Below are positions 7,221-12,992 of a stretch of DNA of 12,992 bases, piece by piece. Source of the stretch: Burkholderiaceae bacterium (lineage in GTDB: Bacteria; Pseudomonadota; Gammaproteobacteria; Burkholderiales; Burkholderiaceae_F); assembly GCA_013813185.1 (NCBI GenBank), contig JACCSD010000366.1, positions 1 through 12,992 of the forward strand, read 5' to 3'. The position numbers were made by a program, and so were the translations under genes. The notes below the pieces were generated by a model that worked only from the letters and a program-made list of their open reading frames with translations, did not search any database and had not been told where the DNA came from. How positions within the stretch are numbered: the stretch's first letter is position 1; every line of letters begins with the position of its first letter.

Positions 7221-8459
7221 TTACTGCGGAGCGGGCGTGCGCAGCGGCTGACGCAGCACCTGGTCAGCGTCAGAGTAACCGCCGGCCGGCGTGGTCAAGT
7301 CGAGCGAATCAGTCGGATTCGACGCGCGGTCGCCGACTTCAACCGCCTTGGTCCCGCGCTGAATCAGCGCGTACGAGATACCGGGGAAGACCCGGAACAC
7401 GAACGCGAGCCCCACGGGCTCGTCCGGAAGTTTGATGAACTCGCGCTTGGCCGCAGTGCGATCGAGCCTTGTTTCTCCGGTGCGGAACAGTTGCAGCACG
7501 TCACCGCTTGCCACGCCTTCCTCGCTGCCGCGGCTCAGCGTAACGATCTGCCCGCCACCGGCGTAGCGCACGCCGTCATAAATCGCGATCACCCGCGCAT
7601 CGATCGGCGACTCCGGACGCTTGGGCATATAGGTGACGAGTTCCTGGCGCTCGACCGGCAGCAGACGGTCGCCGATGCCGATCTCCTGCTTGCTCGAGTC
7701 GATTCGAATCTTGGCGATCTCGCCGCCGCCGACCCTGTTGGCGGTGCCGAGGTAGAACGCTTCGTATGCAATCGGTTTTTTGCGTACCTTGTCGTCCGGG
7801 TCGAACAGCGGGCGCAGCGGTCGGTACACGTTGTAGTTGACGACCGAATCGTCCTCGATGCCACGCGCATAGACGTCGTCACCGCGGCCGACAAACACAC
7901 GGCCTTCCTGCGTGGCAACAATGCGCGGCGAGGCGGCCAGGCCATTGGCGTCGAGCACCAGCGGCTGCGACAGGAACGGCGCGATCAGATTATTCGGAAT
8001 CGCCGAAATCGCAGAACGCTCGCTGCCCGCGTCCCGGATGCGCGGCTCGAGGCGCCCGACGCCCGGTTCACCTTCGGCCAGTTGCAGCCGGGCGCGGTCA
8101 CCGTCCTTGACCAGTACCAGCGTCTGCCCGGGATAGATCAAGTGCGGATTTTTGATCTGCGTCTTGTTCATCCCCCACAGCTCTGGCCAACGCCACGGAC
8201 TCGTCAGGTACATGCCCGACAGGTCCCACAGCGTATCGCCGCTCTTGACCGTATAGCGCTCGGGCGCGTTCGGTGCCAGCGCCGACAACGGCACTCCGGT
8301 CTGCGCGACCTGGTCTGCGGTGCCGCGCTGTTTCGGCGTGACCGGTAAGCGTGACGCCGGCGTCGAATCCTGCGCCAGTACGGCGCCGCCCCAAAGCGAC
8401 ATGGCGAATATCGCGACTGGCAGGCCGAGAAACTTCGCGCCTAACTTAGTGTGGGTCAT
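7221..8459 (-). CDS. Secreted LysM-domain protein
   Basis: A 412-residue exported protein. Residues 1-29 form a Sec signal peptide with hydrophobic core FLGLPVAIFAMSLWGGAVLA and likely cleavage before QDS. A LysM module spans about 68-117: ERYTVKSGDTLWDLSGMYLT, then PWRWPELWGMNKTQIKNPHL and IYPGQTLVL. The W-P-x-L-W-G-x-N form is typical of the betaproteobacterial LysM protein found beside dprA. The remaining 290 residues are a conserved but uncharacterised region of mixed strand character, with no catalytic motif that I recognise. It probably binds peptidoglycan in the periplasm. The start is the ATG at 8459, preceded by AGGAG with a 5-base spacing; the TTG just before it is not needed. It heads the leftward block lysM-dprA-smg and diverges from def. 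Confidence 0.9.
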   Translation of the reverse strand: MTHTKLGAKFLGLPVAIFAMSLWGGAVLAQDSTPASRLPVTPKQRGTADQVAQTGVPLSALAPNAPERYTVKSGDTLWDLSGMYLTSPWRWPELWGMNKTQIKNPHLIYPGQTLVLVKDGDRARLQLAEGEPGVGRLEPRIRDAGSERSAISAIPNNLIAPFLSQPLVLDANGLAASPRIVATQEGRVFVGRGDDVYARGIEDDSVVNYNVYRPLRPLFDPDDKVRKKPIAYEAFYLGTANRVGGGEIAKIRIDSSKQEIGIGDRLLPVERQELVTYMPKRPESPIDARVIAIYDGVRYAGGGQIVTLSRGSEEGVASGDVLQLFRTGETRLDRTAAKREFIKLPDEPVGLAFVFRVFPGISYALIQRGTKAVEVGDRASNPTDSLDLTTPAGGYSDADQVLRQPLRTPAPQ

Positions 8460-8801
8460 CAAAACTCCTGGTCACGCTCATCGATCTGACATCGGGAACG
8501 GAAAACGAGAGGAAAGCCAGCGGCCAATCCCTTCCCTTGAACTTTTTAGGATTGCGCCGATATCTAATAACGCGCTGCAAATTTTGACCGTAATGCATTG
8601 ATATAGCAACGGATGCTCTAACGCTTCGATCCCGACTAAGCGCGATGCCATAGGTCGTAACCGACGCTTCCTGTCGCGCAAGTTTGGCTGAGCTGTGGCG
8701 CAGGCGGTGCTTGAAAAGCACTCAAACTTCGGGCATTTAAAGGGGATTGAAAGTTACCGGCATGGGGTCTGCCGGCGCGAAGACCGATTTTGGAGAGATG
8801 A
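8460..8801. other. Divergent intergenic region between lysM and def, with nested inverted repeats
   Basis: No convincing gene lies in these 342 bases. It should hold promoters for both directions. On the def side TTGAAA (8711-8716) is followed 18 bases later by ATTTAA (8735-8740), a weak promoter candidate. Structure is visible: AAGTTTG (8680-8686) pairs with CAAACTT (8723-8729), enclosing a perfect hairpin GTGCTT-GAA-AAGCAC (8707-8721) that overlaps the TTGAAA. A second hairpin CCGGCA...TGCCGG lies at 8757-8775. The 8540-8610 part is AT-richer than its surroundings and could contain the lysM promoter, but I could not pick one. Confidence 0.5.
8757..8775. repeat. Inverted repeat in the def leader
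   Basis: CCGGCA (8757-8762) and TGCCGG (8770-8775) form a perfect 6-bp stem with a 7-base loop. The stem ends 26 bases before the def start codon. It could fold in the mRNA leader, leaving the GGAG ribosome binding site at 8792-8795 free. No U-run follows, so it is not a terminator. Confidence 0.35.
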
Positions 8802-9308
8802 GTGACACTGCTTGACATCATTGAGTACCCCGACCCGCGGTTAAAAACCGTTGCGCGGCCGGTGACTCGCTTTGACGACCCATTGCGCCGCCTGGCGGAC
8901 AACATGGCGCACACCATGTACGCCGCGCCCGGCGTGGGACTGGCCGCGACCCAGGTCGATGTGCACGAGCGGCTGCTGGTGGTTGATGTGTCGGAAACCA
9001 AGGACCAGCTACACGTACTGGTCAATCCTGAAATCGTCTGGGCGTCGGAAGAGCAGGTCGAGTGCGAGGAAGGTTGCTTGTCGGTGCCGGGTATCTACGA
9101 CGCGGTGACGCGGCCGGCGAAGGTGCGGGTGCGGGCGCAGAACGTCGACGGCACCCCGTACGAGCTTGAGTGTGAAGGTTTATTGGCGGTGTGCGTGCAG
9201 CACGAAATGGATCATCTGCTGGGCAAGGTCTTCGTCGAGTATCTGTCGCCGCTGAAACAGGACCGTATCAAGACCCGCTTAAAAAAGCGCAAGGTCAAGG
9301 CTGCCTGA
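8802..9308 (+). CDS. def: Peptide deformylase
   Basis: A 168-residue peptide deformylase that removes the formyl group from the N-terminal methionine of nascent proteins. All three family motifs are present: GVGLAATQ (44-51), EEGCLSVPG (89-97, metal ligand C92) and QHEMDH (133-138, ligands H134 and H138, catalytic E135). The C-terminal helix LSPLKQDRIKTRLKKRKVKA is the normal proteobacterial tail. The start is a GTG at 8802; an overlapping ATG at 8798 is in another frame that stops at once. GGAG lies 6 bases upstream of the GTG. It is first in the rightward block and is separated from fmt by the two-component genes. Confidence 0.97.
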   Translation: MTLLDIIEYPDPRLKTVARPVTRFDDPLRRLADNMAHTMYAAPGVGLAATQVDVHERLLVVDVSETKDQLHVLVNPEIVWASEEQVECEEGCLSVPGIYDAVTRPAKVRVRAQNVDGTPYELECEGLLAVCVQHEMDHLLGKVFVEYLSPLKQDRIKTRLKKRKVKAA

Positions 9309-9328
9309 CGCTGCTGCCGGGCGATTGA

Positions 9329-9379
9329 CGCCGCTCCGGCGCCCTTCATCGCTAGTTCGACTTCTGGCGCTATCGCCAG
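9329..9379. repeat. Two small inverted repeats between def and the sensor kinase gene
   Basis: CGCCG-CTC-CGGCG (9329-9341) and CTGGCG-CTAT-CGCCAG (9364-9379) are perfect short stems in the 111-base gap after def. Neither is followed by a T-run, so they are not clear intrinsic terminators. They could slow read-through from def into the kinase gene or simply reflect GC-rich sequence. Confidence 0.3.
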
Positions 9380-9419
9380 CGCTACATTGGCGGTCCTGCT
9401 ACGGGCGTGCGAGCGATTC

Positions 9420-10547
9420 ATGTTGTTGAGCGTTTCTGAGCTGCGCCAGTCATGGCGCAGCTGGTGGTCGTTCTCGACTCGTCCCTCGGGCCCGGCGTGG
9501 TTGCAAGTCGTCTGGACCGTAGTGTTCAACACCGCCATCGCGGTGGTGTTGACGCTGATCGCGTGGGCTTTTGTCAGACTGGCCGATCCACTCAAAACGC
9601 TGATGTGGAACTTTGTCATCGCGCAGTCGATCGGACTCACGGTCCACGCCCTGTATGAGGCCGGTGGCTATCTTCTGGGTCGCGAACGCATCGAAGCGTT
9701 CTCCACCCGTAGCCGGGTGCTCTTCTTCGCCGGCATCCCGATTGTGGGCTGCCTGATCGGCTATTGGATCGGTTTGACCTTGCTTGGCGTCGATGTCGGG
9801 CGCATCGTTCAAGGCGCGCCGCGAGTCGTAGTAGCAATCGTTACGGTATCGATCGTTTTCTCGACATTCTGGTACCGCTACATCGCTGGGAAAACTCGCC
9901 TGGCCAGAGCCGAGGCCGAGAACGAGCGCGAGCGCGCCAAGGCGGTCGAGTTGCAGCGCCAGGCCCTCGATGCCCAGCTTCGCTCGTTGCAGGCTCAGAT
10001 CGAGCCGCACTTTCTGTTCAATACGCTGGCAAACGTGGTGTCCCTGATCGACACAGCCCCCGACAAGGCGCGGCTGATGCTCGAACGCATGATCGAGTTG
10101 CTGCGCGCTTCGCTGGCCGCGAGTCGTAGCGAGCGCACGACGCTCGGTCAGGAAACCGCGCTGATTGCGGCGTATCTCGATATTCTGCGCATCAGGATGG
10201 GCGAAAGGCTTTCATATTCGATTGACGTGCCTGCCGAACTGCTCAATGTCAGCATTCCGCCTTTGTCGTTGCAGCCGCTGGTGGAAAATTCGATCAAGCA
10301 CGGCCTCGAGCCCAAGCTCGAAGGCGGCAGCGTGCGTTTGAGCGCGCGTGCCACCGATGGGGCGCTCCAACTGGACGTCGAGGATGACGGCCTGGGCTTT
10401 TCGCCGCGCGCCGGCAGCGGGGTCGGGCTCACAAACTTGAGGGAGCGAATGACTTCGCTATACGGCGCGAAAGCGCGGCTCGTCGTGGAAGAATTGGCGC
10501 GTGGAACGCGCGTCAGAATGACGATTCCATTGGCCCATATTGACTAA
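9420..10547 (+). CDS. LytS/AlgZ-type sensor histidine kinase
   Basis: A 375-residue membrane kinase of the His_kinase (PF06580) type. Four hydrophobic helices are visible at about 28-51, 62-82, 100-123 and 135-156. A charged linker, probably a coiled coil (RAEAENERERAKAVELQRQA), leads into the phosphoacceptor motif QIEPHFLFNTLANV with H187. The ATP-binding domain has the N box LVENSIKHG (277-285), the G1 motif DDGLGF (312-317) and the G2 motif GVGLTNLRERM (324-334). There is no periplasmic sensor domain, so it probably senses within or at the membrane; the signal is unknown. I start it at the ATG at 9420, since the longer open frame begins with a TTG at 9387. Its partner regulator follows 9 bases after the stop. 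The four-helix layout is closer to AlgZ than to LytS, which has more membrane segments. Confidence 0.92.
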   Translation: MLLSVSELRQSWRSWWSFSTRPSGPAWLQVVWTVVFNTAIAVVLTLIAWAFVRLADPLKTLMWNFVIAQSIGLTVHALYEAGGYLLGRERIEAFSTRSRVLFFAGIPIVGCLIGYWIGLTLLGVDVGRIVQGAPRVVVAIVTVSIVFSTFWYRYIAGKTRLARAEAENERERAKAVELQRQALDAQLRSLQAQIEPHFLFNTLANVVSLIDTAPDKARLMLERMIELLRASLAASRSERTTLGQETALIAAYLDILRIRMGERLSYSIDVPAELLNVSIPPLSLQPLVENSIKHGLEPKLEGGSVRLSARATDGALQLDVEDDGLGFSPRAGSGVGLTNLRERMTSLYGAKARLVVEELARGTRVRMTIPLAHID

Positions 10548-10556
10548 GGTCCGGCA

Positions 10557-11324
10557 TTGAAAGCCATCATCGCGGACGATGAGCTCCATTTGGCCCAGTA
10601 TCTGCACGACAAGCTCGCGAAGCTGTGGCCGGAGTTGCAGATCGTGGCGATGGCCGATAGCGGCCCAGCCGCGGCCGCGGCGATCGCCGAGCACTCGCCG
10701 GACATCGCCTTTCTCGACATTCGCATGCCCGGGGTGACCGGATTGCAGGTGGCCGAGAAGCTCACCGGCCAAATCAAAGTGGTTTTTGTCACTGCCTACG
10801 ATCAATACGCACTCGATGCTTTCGAACGCGACGCGGTCGACTACCTGTTGAAGCCGGTGACGGACGAAAGGCTGGCTCGCACCATCGAAAAATTGAAAGC
10901 GAGCGCGCCGGTGCGGGACCTCGCGCCTCTGCTGCAGCAGCTCTCGCAGCATCTGGCCAGCGGCGCCGCGACCCGTCACTTGCGCTGGATTCGCGCCAGC
11001 AAGCGCACGGCCGACGGCGAGATCACGCAGCAGATCCCGGTGGCCGACGTGCAGTATTTCCAGGCCGACGACAAGTACACCTGTGTGTTCGCGCGCGATG
11101 GCGCCGATCTCACCGAATGGTTGATCCGCGTTTCACTGTCCGAACTGGGTGAACAGCTGAATCCGGACGATTTTGCGCAGATCCACCGGTCGGTCATCGT
11201 CAACCTGAACGCCGTAGCCGCCACCCGCCGCGATCTAACCGGGAAGCTGTACGTCAGGATGCGCGATACTGCCCGCGAGCTGCCGGTGGCGCGCCAGTAC
11301 GTACACCTGTTCAAGCAGATGTGA
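10557..11324 (+). CDS. LytTR-family response regulator (AlgR/LytR type)
   Basis: A 255-residue DNA-binding response regulator. The receiver domain (1 to about 120) has the acidic pair D7/D8 in IIADDE, phosphoacceptor D54 in FLDIRMPG, T79 in VFVTAYD and K99 in DYLLKPV. A linker with a QQLSQHL helix leads to a LytTR DNA-binding domain at about 142-253: RWIRASKR, VQYFQADDKYTCVFARDG, FAQIHRSVIVNLNAV and the end ELPVARQYVHLFKQM. It is most probably phosphorylated by the kinase encoded 9 bases upstream. The start is a TTG at 10557, with AAGG upstream; no ATG or GTG would keep the first beta-strand. I found no clear LytTR direct-repeat target in the nearby gaps, so its target genes are unknown. Confidence 0.94.
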   Translation: MKAIIADDELHLAQYLHDKLAKLWPELQIVAMADSGPAAAAAIAEHSPDIAFLDIRMPGVTGLQVAEKLTGQIKVVFVTAYDQYALDAFERDAVDYLLKPVTDERLARTIEKLKASAPVRDLAPLLQQLSQHLASGAATRHLRWIRASKRTADGEITQQIPVADVQYFQADDKYTCVFARDGADLTEWLIRVSLSELGEQLNPDDFAQIHRSVIVNLNAVAATRRDLTGKLYVRMRDTARELPVARQYVHLFKQM

Positions 11325-11372
11325 TCCGTGATCTGGGAAATGGCGATCGTAGTGATACATCCCCTGCGGTTA

Positions 11373-11417
11373 TGCTGCGCGCGCACGCGTGGCCGCTCCG
11401 AAGGGACCGCGCCTGAC
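11373..11417 (+). repeat. 45-bp dispersed intergenic repeat, copy B
   Basis: Second copy of the element at 5537-5581, with 5 substitutions in 45 bases. It starts TGCTGCGCGCGCACGCGTGG and keeps the core GGCCGCTCCGAAGGGA. The substitutions break the perfect palindrome and one base pair of the hairpin seen in copy A, so strict hairpin conservation is not supported. It lies 48 bases after the response regulator stop and 57 bases before fmt, pointing the same way as both genes. An ATG at 11372 opens a 14-codon frame across it, ending at a stop that copy A also has. Confidence 0.65.
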
Positions 11418-11474
11418 TAATCGCGACGAGTGCACGTGCGACCGCGCAGCGGTCGCGTACACGAGGAGCGCCTC

Positions 11475-12476
11475 ATGAAAATCGTCTTTGCCGGCACGCC
11501 GGATTTCGCGGCAGCGGCCTTGGACGCCATTGTCAGCGCCGCCCCTAGCGCCGGTTGGTCCGTGCCGCTGGTCCTGACGCAGCCCGACCGCCCGGCCAAA
11601 CGCGGCGTGAAGCTGCAAGCAAGCCCGGTCAAGCAGCGCGCGCTGGCGCATGGTCTGGAGGTTGATACACCATCATCACTACGCAAAGGAGACGCCGCGA
11701 GGATGGCGCAGGCACGGCTTGAATCGGTGGCGCCCGATGTGCTGGTAGTCGCTGCTTACGGTTTGATACTGCCGCCTGAGGTGCTCGCTATTCCGCGCGG
11801 AGTGCGCGCCGGATGGTTGCCGAAACTTTCCGCCCTGAATATTCACGCGTCGTTGTTGCCGCGCTGGCGCGGGGCGGCGCCGATTGCGCGTGCGATCGAG
11901 GCAGGAGATGCGGAAACCGGAATCACCATCATGCAGATGGACGCCGGGCTTGACACCGGCCCGATGTTGGCAGCCGAGAAAGTCGCGATCACGTCGGACG
12001 ATACCGCTGACGCGCTGACCTCGAAGCTCGCACAGATCGGAGCGCGCCTGATCGTCGAGGCGCTCTTCAACATCGACCGCCTGGCCGCAACACCGCAGCC
12101 GGAGGGCGCGACGTATGCCACCAAACTGAACAAGTCGGAGGCGTGGCTGGACTGGTCGAGCTCTGCCGCACAGCTCGCGCGCAAGGTGCGGGCGTTCAAT
12201 CCGTTTCCGATCGCATCGAGCCTGCTCAATGGCACGACGGTTCGTCTATGGCGCGCGCTGGCGAGCGGCGATCGGGTGGCCGATGAGGCAGAGATCGGTG
12301 TCGTCAAAAGTGCCGATGCCTCCGGTCTGCGCGTCGCCTGCGGCGCCGGCGAGCTGCTGATCACCGAATTGCAACGTGCGGGTGGCAAGCGAGTCACGAC
12401 GCGCGACTTTCTCAGTGGCTTTGCGGTCCAAGTCGGTGATCGCTTCGTCAGTCCGCACGCTGTCGCGACGGAGTGA
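11475..12476 (+). CDS. fmt: Methionyl-tRNA formyltransferase
   Basis: A 333-residue enzyme that transfers a formyl group from 10-formyl-tetrahydrofolate to initiator Met-tRNA. The N-terminal Rossmann domain starts MKIVFAGTPDFAAAALDAIV, and the catalytic region is NIHASLLPRWRGAAPIARAI, with N122 and H124, and D160 in MQMDAGLDTG. These match N106, H108 and D144 of the E. coli enzyme with a constant offset of 16. The C-terminal OB-fold domain follows from about residue 220 (KVRAFNPFPIASS onward). About 9 extra residues (around 109-121, GVRAGWLPKLSA) separate VLAIPR from the catalytic strand compared with the E. coli protein. The start is ATG at 11475 with GAGGAG 6 bases upstream; a longer frame from 11430 is not needed. 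Its stop overlaps the rsmB start. Confidence 0.96.
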   Translation: MKIVFAGTPDFAAAALDAIVSAAPSAGWSVPLVLTQPDRPAKRGVKLQASPVKQRALAHGLEVDTPSSLRKGDAARMAQARLESVAPDVLVVAAYGLILPPEVLAIPRGVRAGWLPKLSALNIHASLLPRWRGAAPIARAIEAGDAETGITIMQMDAGLDTGPMLAAEKVAITSDDTADALTSKLAQIGARLIVEALFNIDRLAATPQPEGATYATKLNKSEAWLDWSSSAAQLARKVRAFNPFPIASSLLNGTTVRLWRALASGDRVADEAEIGVVKSADASGLRVACGAGELLITELQRAGGKRVTTRDFLSGFAVQVGDRFVSPHAVATE

Positions 12477-12992
12477 GCACGGCAGAATCTCCCCCGCTGG
12501 CCGATGTATTGCGATACGCAGCCGCTGCCTGGCAACTTTTTCGTGGCGGCCGCTCGATCGATCGTGCGCTGACCGCAGCGCTCGCCGACCGCGCCGAGCT
12601 TCGGCCCCCGGTGCAAGACGCGCTTTACACCGCGGTCCGTCATCTGGCGGCCAGCGACCGCCTTGTCGAACGGCTGGCGGCCCGAGCGCCGGCGGCCGAA
12701 GCGGCGGCACTACTGGCAGTGGCGCTGGCTCAGTTGCTACGCGACCGCCATGCTGCGCATACCGTCGTCGATCAGGCGGTGGCCGCTGCGCACCAATCAC
12801 CGTCAACCCGAGGCGCGTCCGGTTTTATCAATGCCGTTTTGCGCAACTTCCTGCGGCGGCAGGCCACGCTGTTGGCCGAACTGCAGGCCGACGCGACGGT
12901 GCGTTACAACCTGCCGGCGTGGTGGATCGAGCGCTTGCGCGCCGAGCATCCGGGCGAGTGGATGGCAATTGCCGACTCGCAGCGACAGCTGC
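12473..12992 (+). CDS. rsmB: 16S rRNA (cytosine-967-C5)-methyltransferase RsmB (partial, N-terminus only)
   Basis: The gene runs off the right edge; 173 residues are present. They start at a GTG at 12473 that overlaps the fmt stop codon by 4 bases (GTGA), the usual arrangement for translational coupling. The visible part is the N-terminal NusB-like helical RNA-binding domain: RYAAAAWQLFRGGRSIDRAL, VQDALYTAVRHL, AVALAQLL, TVVDQAVAAAH and GASGFINAVLRNFLRR. The last of these is the hallmark of RsmB/Sun and NusB proteins. Next comes RYNLPAWWIERLRAEHP, which leads towards the methyltransferase domain that lies outside the window. The full-length protein methylates C967 of 16S rRNA. The fmt-rsmB pairing supports the call. 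Confidence 0.93.
   Translation, partial: MSTAESPPLADVLRYAAAAWQLFRGGRSIDRALTAALADRAELRPPVQDALYTAVRHLAASDRLVERLAARAPAAEAAALLAVALAQLLRDRHAAHTVVDQAVAAAHQSPSTRGASGFINAVLRNFLRRQATLLAELQADATVRYNLPAWWIERLRAEHPGEWMAIADSQRQL

Noticed and set aside
6113..8348. Long plus-strand open frames opposite dprA and lysM (440 and 452 codons)
   Set aside because: Both mirror genes with clear family motifs on the minus strand, and their Arg/Gly/Gln-rich translations match no family I recognise.
8446..8721. 91-codon minus-strand open frame in the lysM-def gap
   Set aside because: It overlaps the lysM start and promoter region, begins without a convincing ribosome binding site, and has no recognisable motif.
9329..9341. 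Possible third copy of the 45-bp repeat after def
   Set aside because: Only an 8-base match (CCGCTCCG) is shared, which is expected by chance in GC-rich DNA. A similar short match inside rsmB at about 12546 is coding.

Overview
The window is a high-GC chromosomal segment from a betaproteobacterium, most probably Burkholderiales. The grounds are the gene order (lysM-dprA-smg-topB on one strand, def and fmt-rsmB diverging on the other), a Bug/TctC-type periplasmic binding protein, an EAL-like/HDOD protein, and an AlgZ/AlgR-type two-component pair. I cannot assign a family or genus. No rRNA, tRNA, CRISPR array, insertion sequence or phage gene is visible, and two genes (the first and the last) are cut by the window edges.

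Left part (1-2700): a truncated membrane protein resembling the N-terminus of the fused MFS/spermidine-synthase-like family reads leftward. It diverges from an EAL-like/HDOD signalling protein. That gene runs tail to tail, with only 3 bases between the stop codons, into a Bug-family solute receptor.

Central minus-strand block (2729-8459): reading leftward from about 8460 are a LysM-domain secreted protein, dprA (DNA uptake/recombination mediator), smg (DUF494) and, after a 168-base gap, topB (topoisomerase III). The Bug receptor follows 54 bases behind topB. A 342-base divergent region (8460-8801) with several inverted repeats separates this block from def.

Right plus-strand block (8802-12992): def (peptide deformylase), a LytS/AlgZ-type sensor kinase with four membrane segments, its LytTR response regulator, fmt (Met-tRNA formyltransferase) and the start of rsmB (16S rRNA m5C967 methyltransferase). 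Def and Fmt carry out opposite ends of the formyl-methionine cycle and are often adjacent. Here a two-component system about 1.9 kb long sits between them. fmt and rsmB overlap by 4 bases and are probably translationally coupled.

The most unusual non-coding signal is a 45-base GC-rich repeat present twice in the same orientation (5537-5581 and 11373-11417), identical at 40 of 45 positions without gaps. Each copy lies in an intergenic gap, one between smg and topB, the other between the response regulator and fmt. Most of the window is otherwise housekeeping DNA, and I see no convincing evidence of a wholly new multi-gene system.
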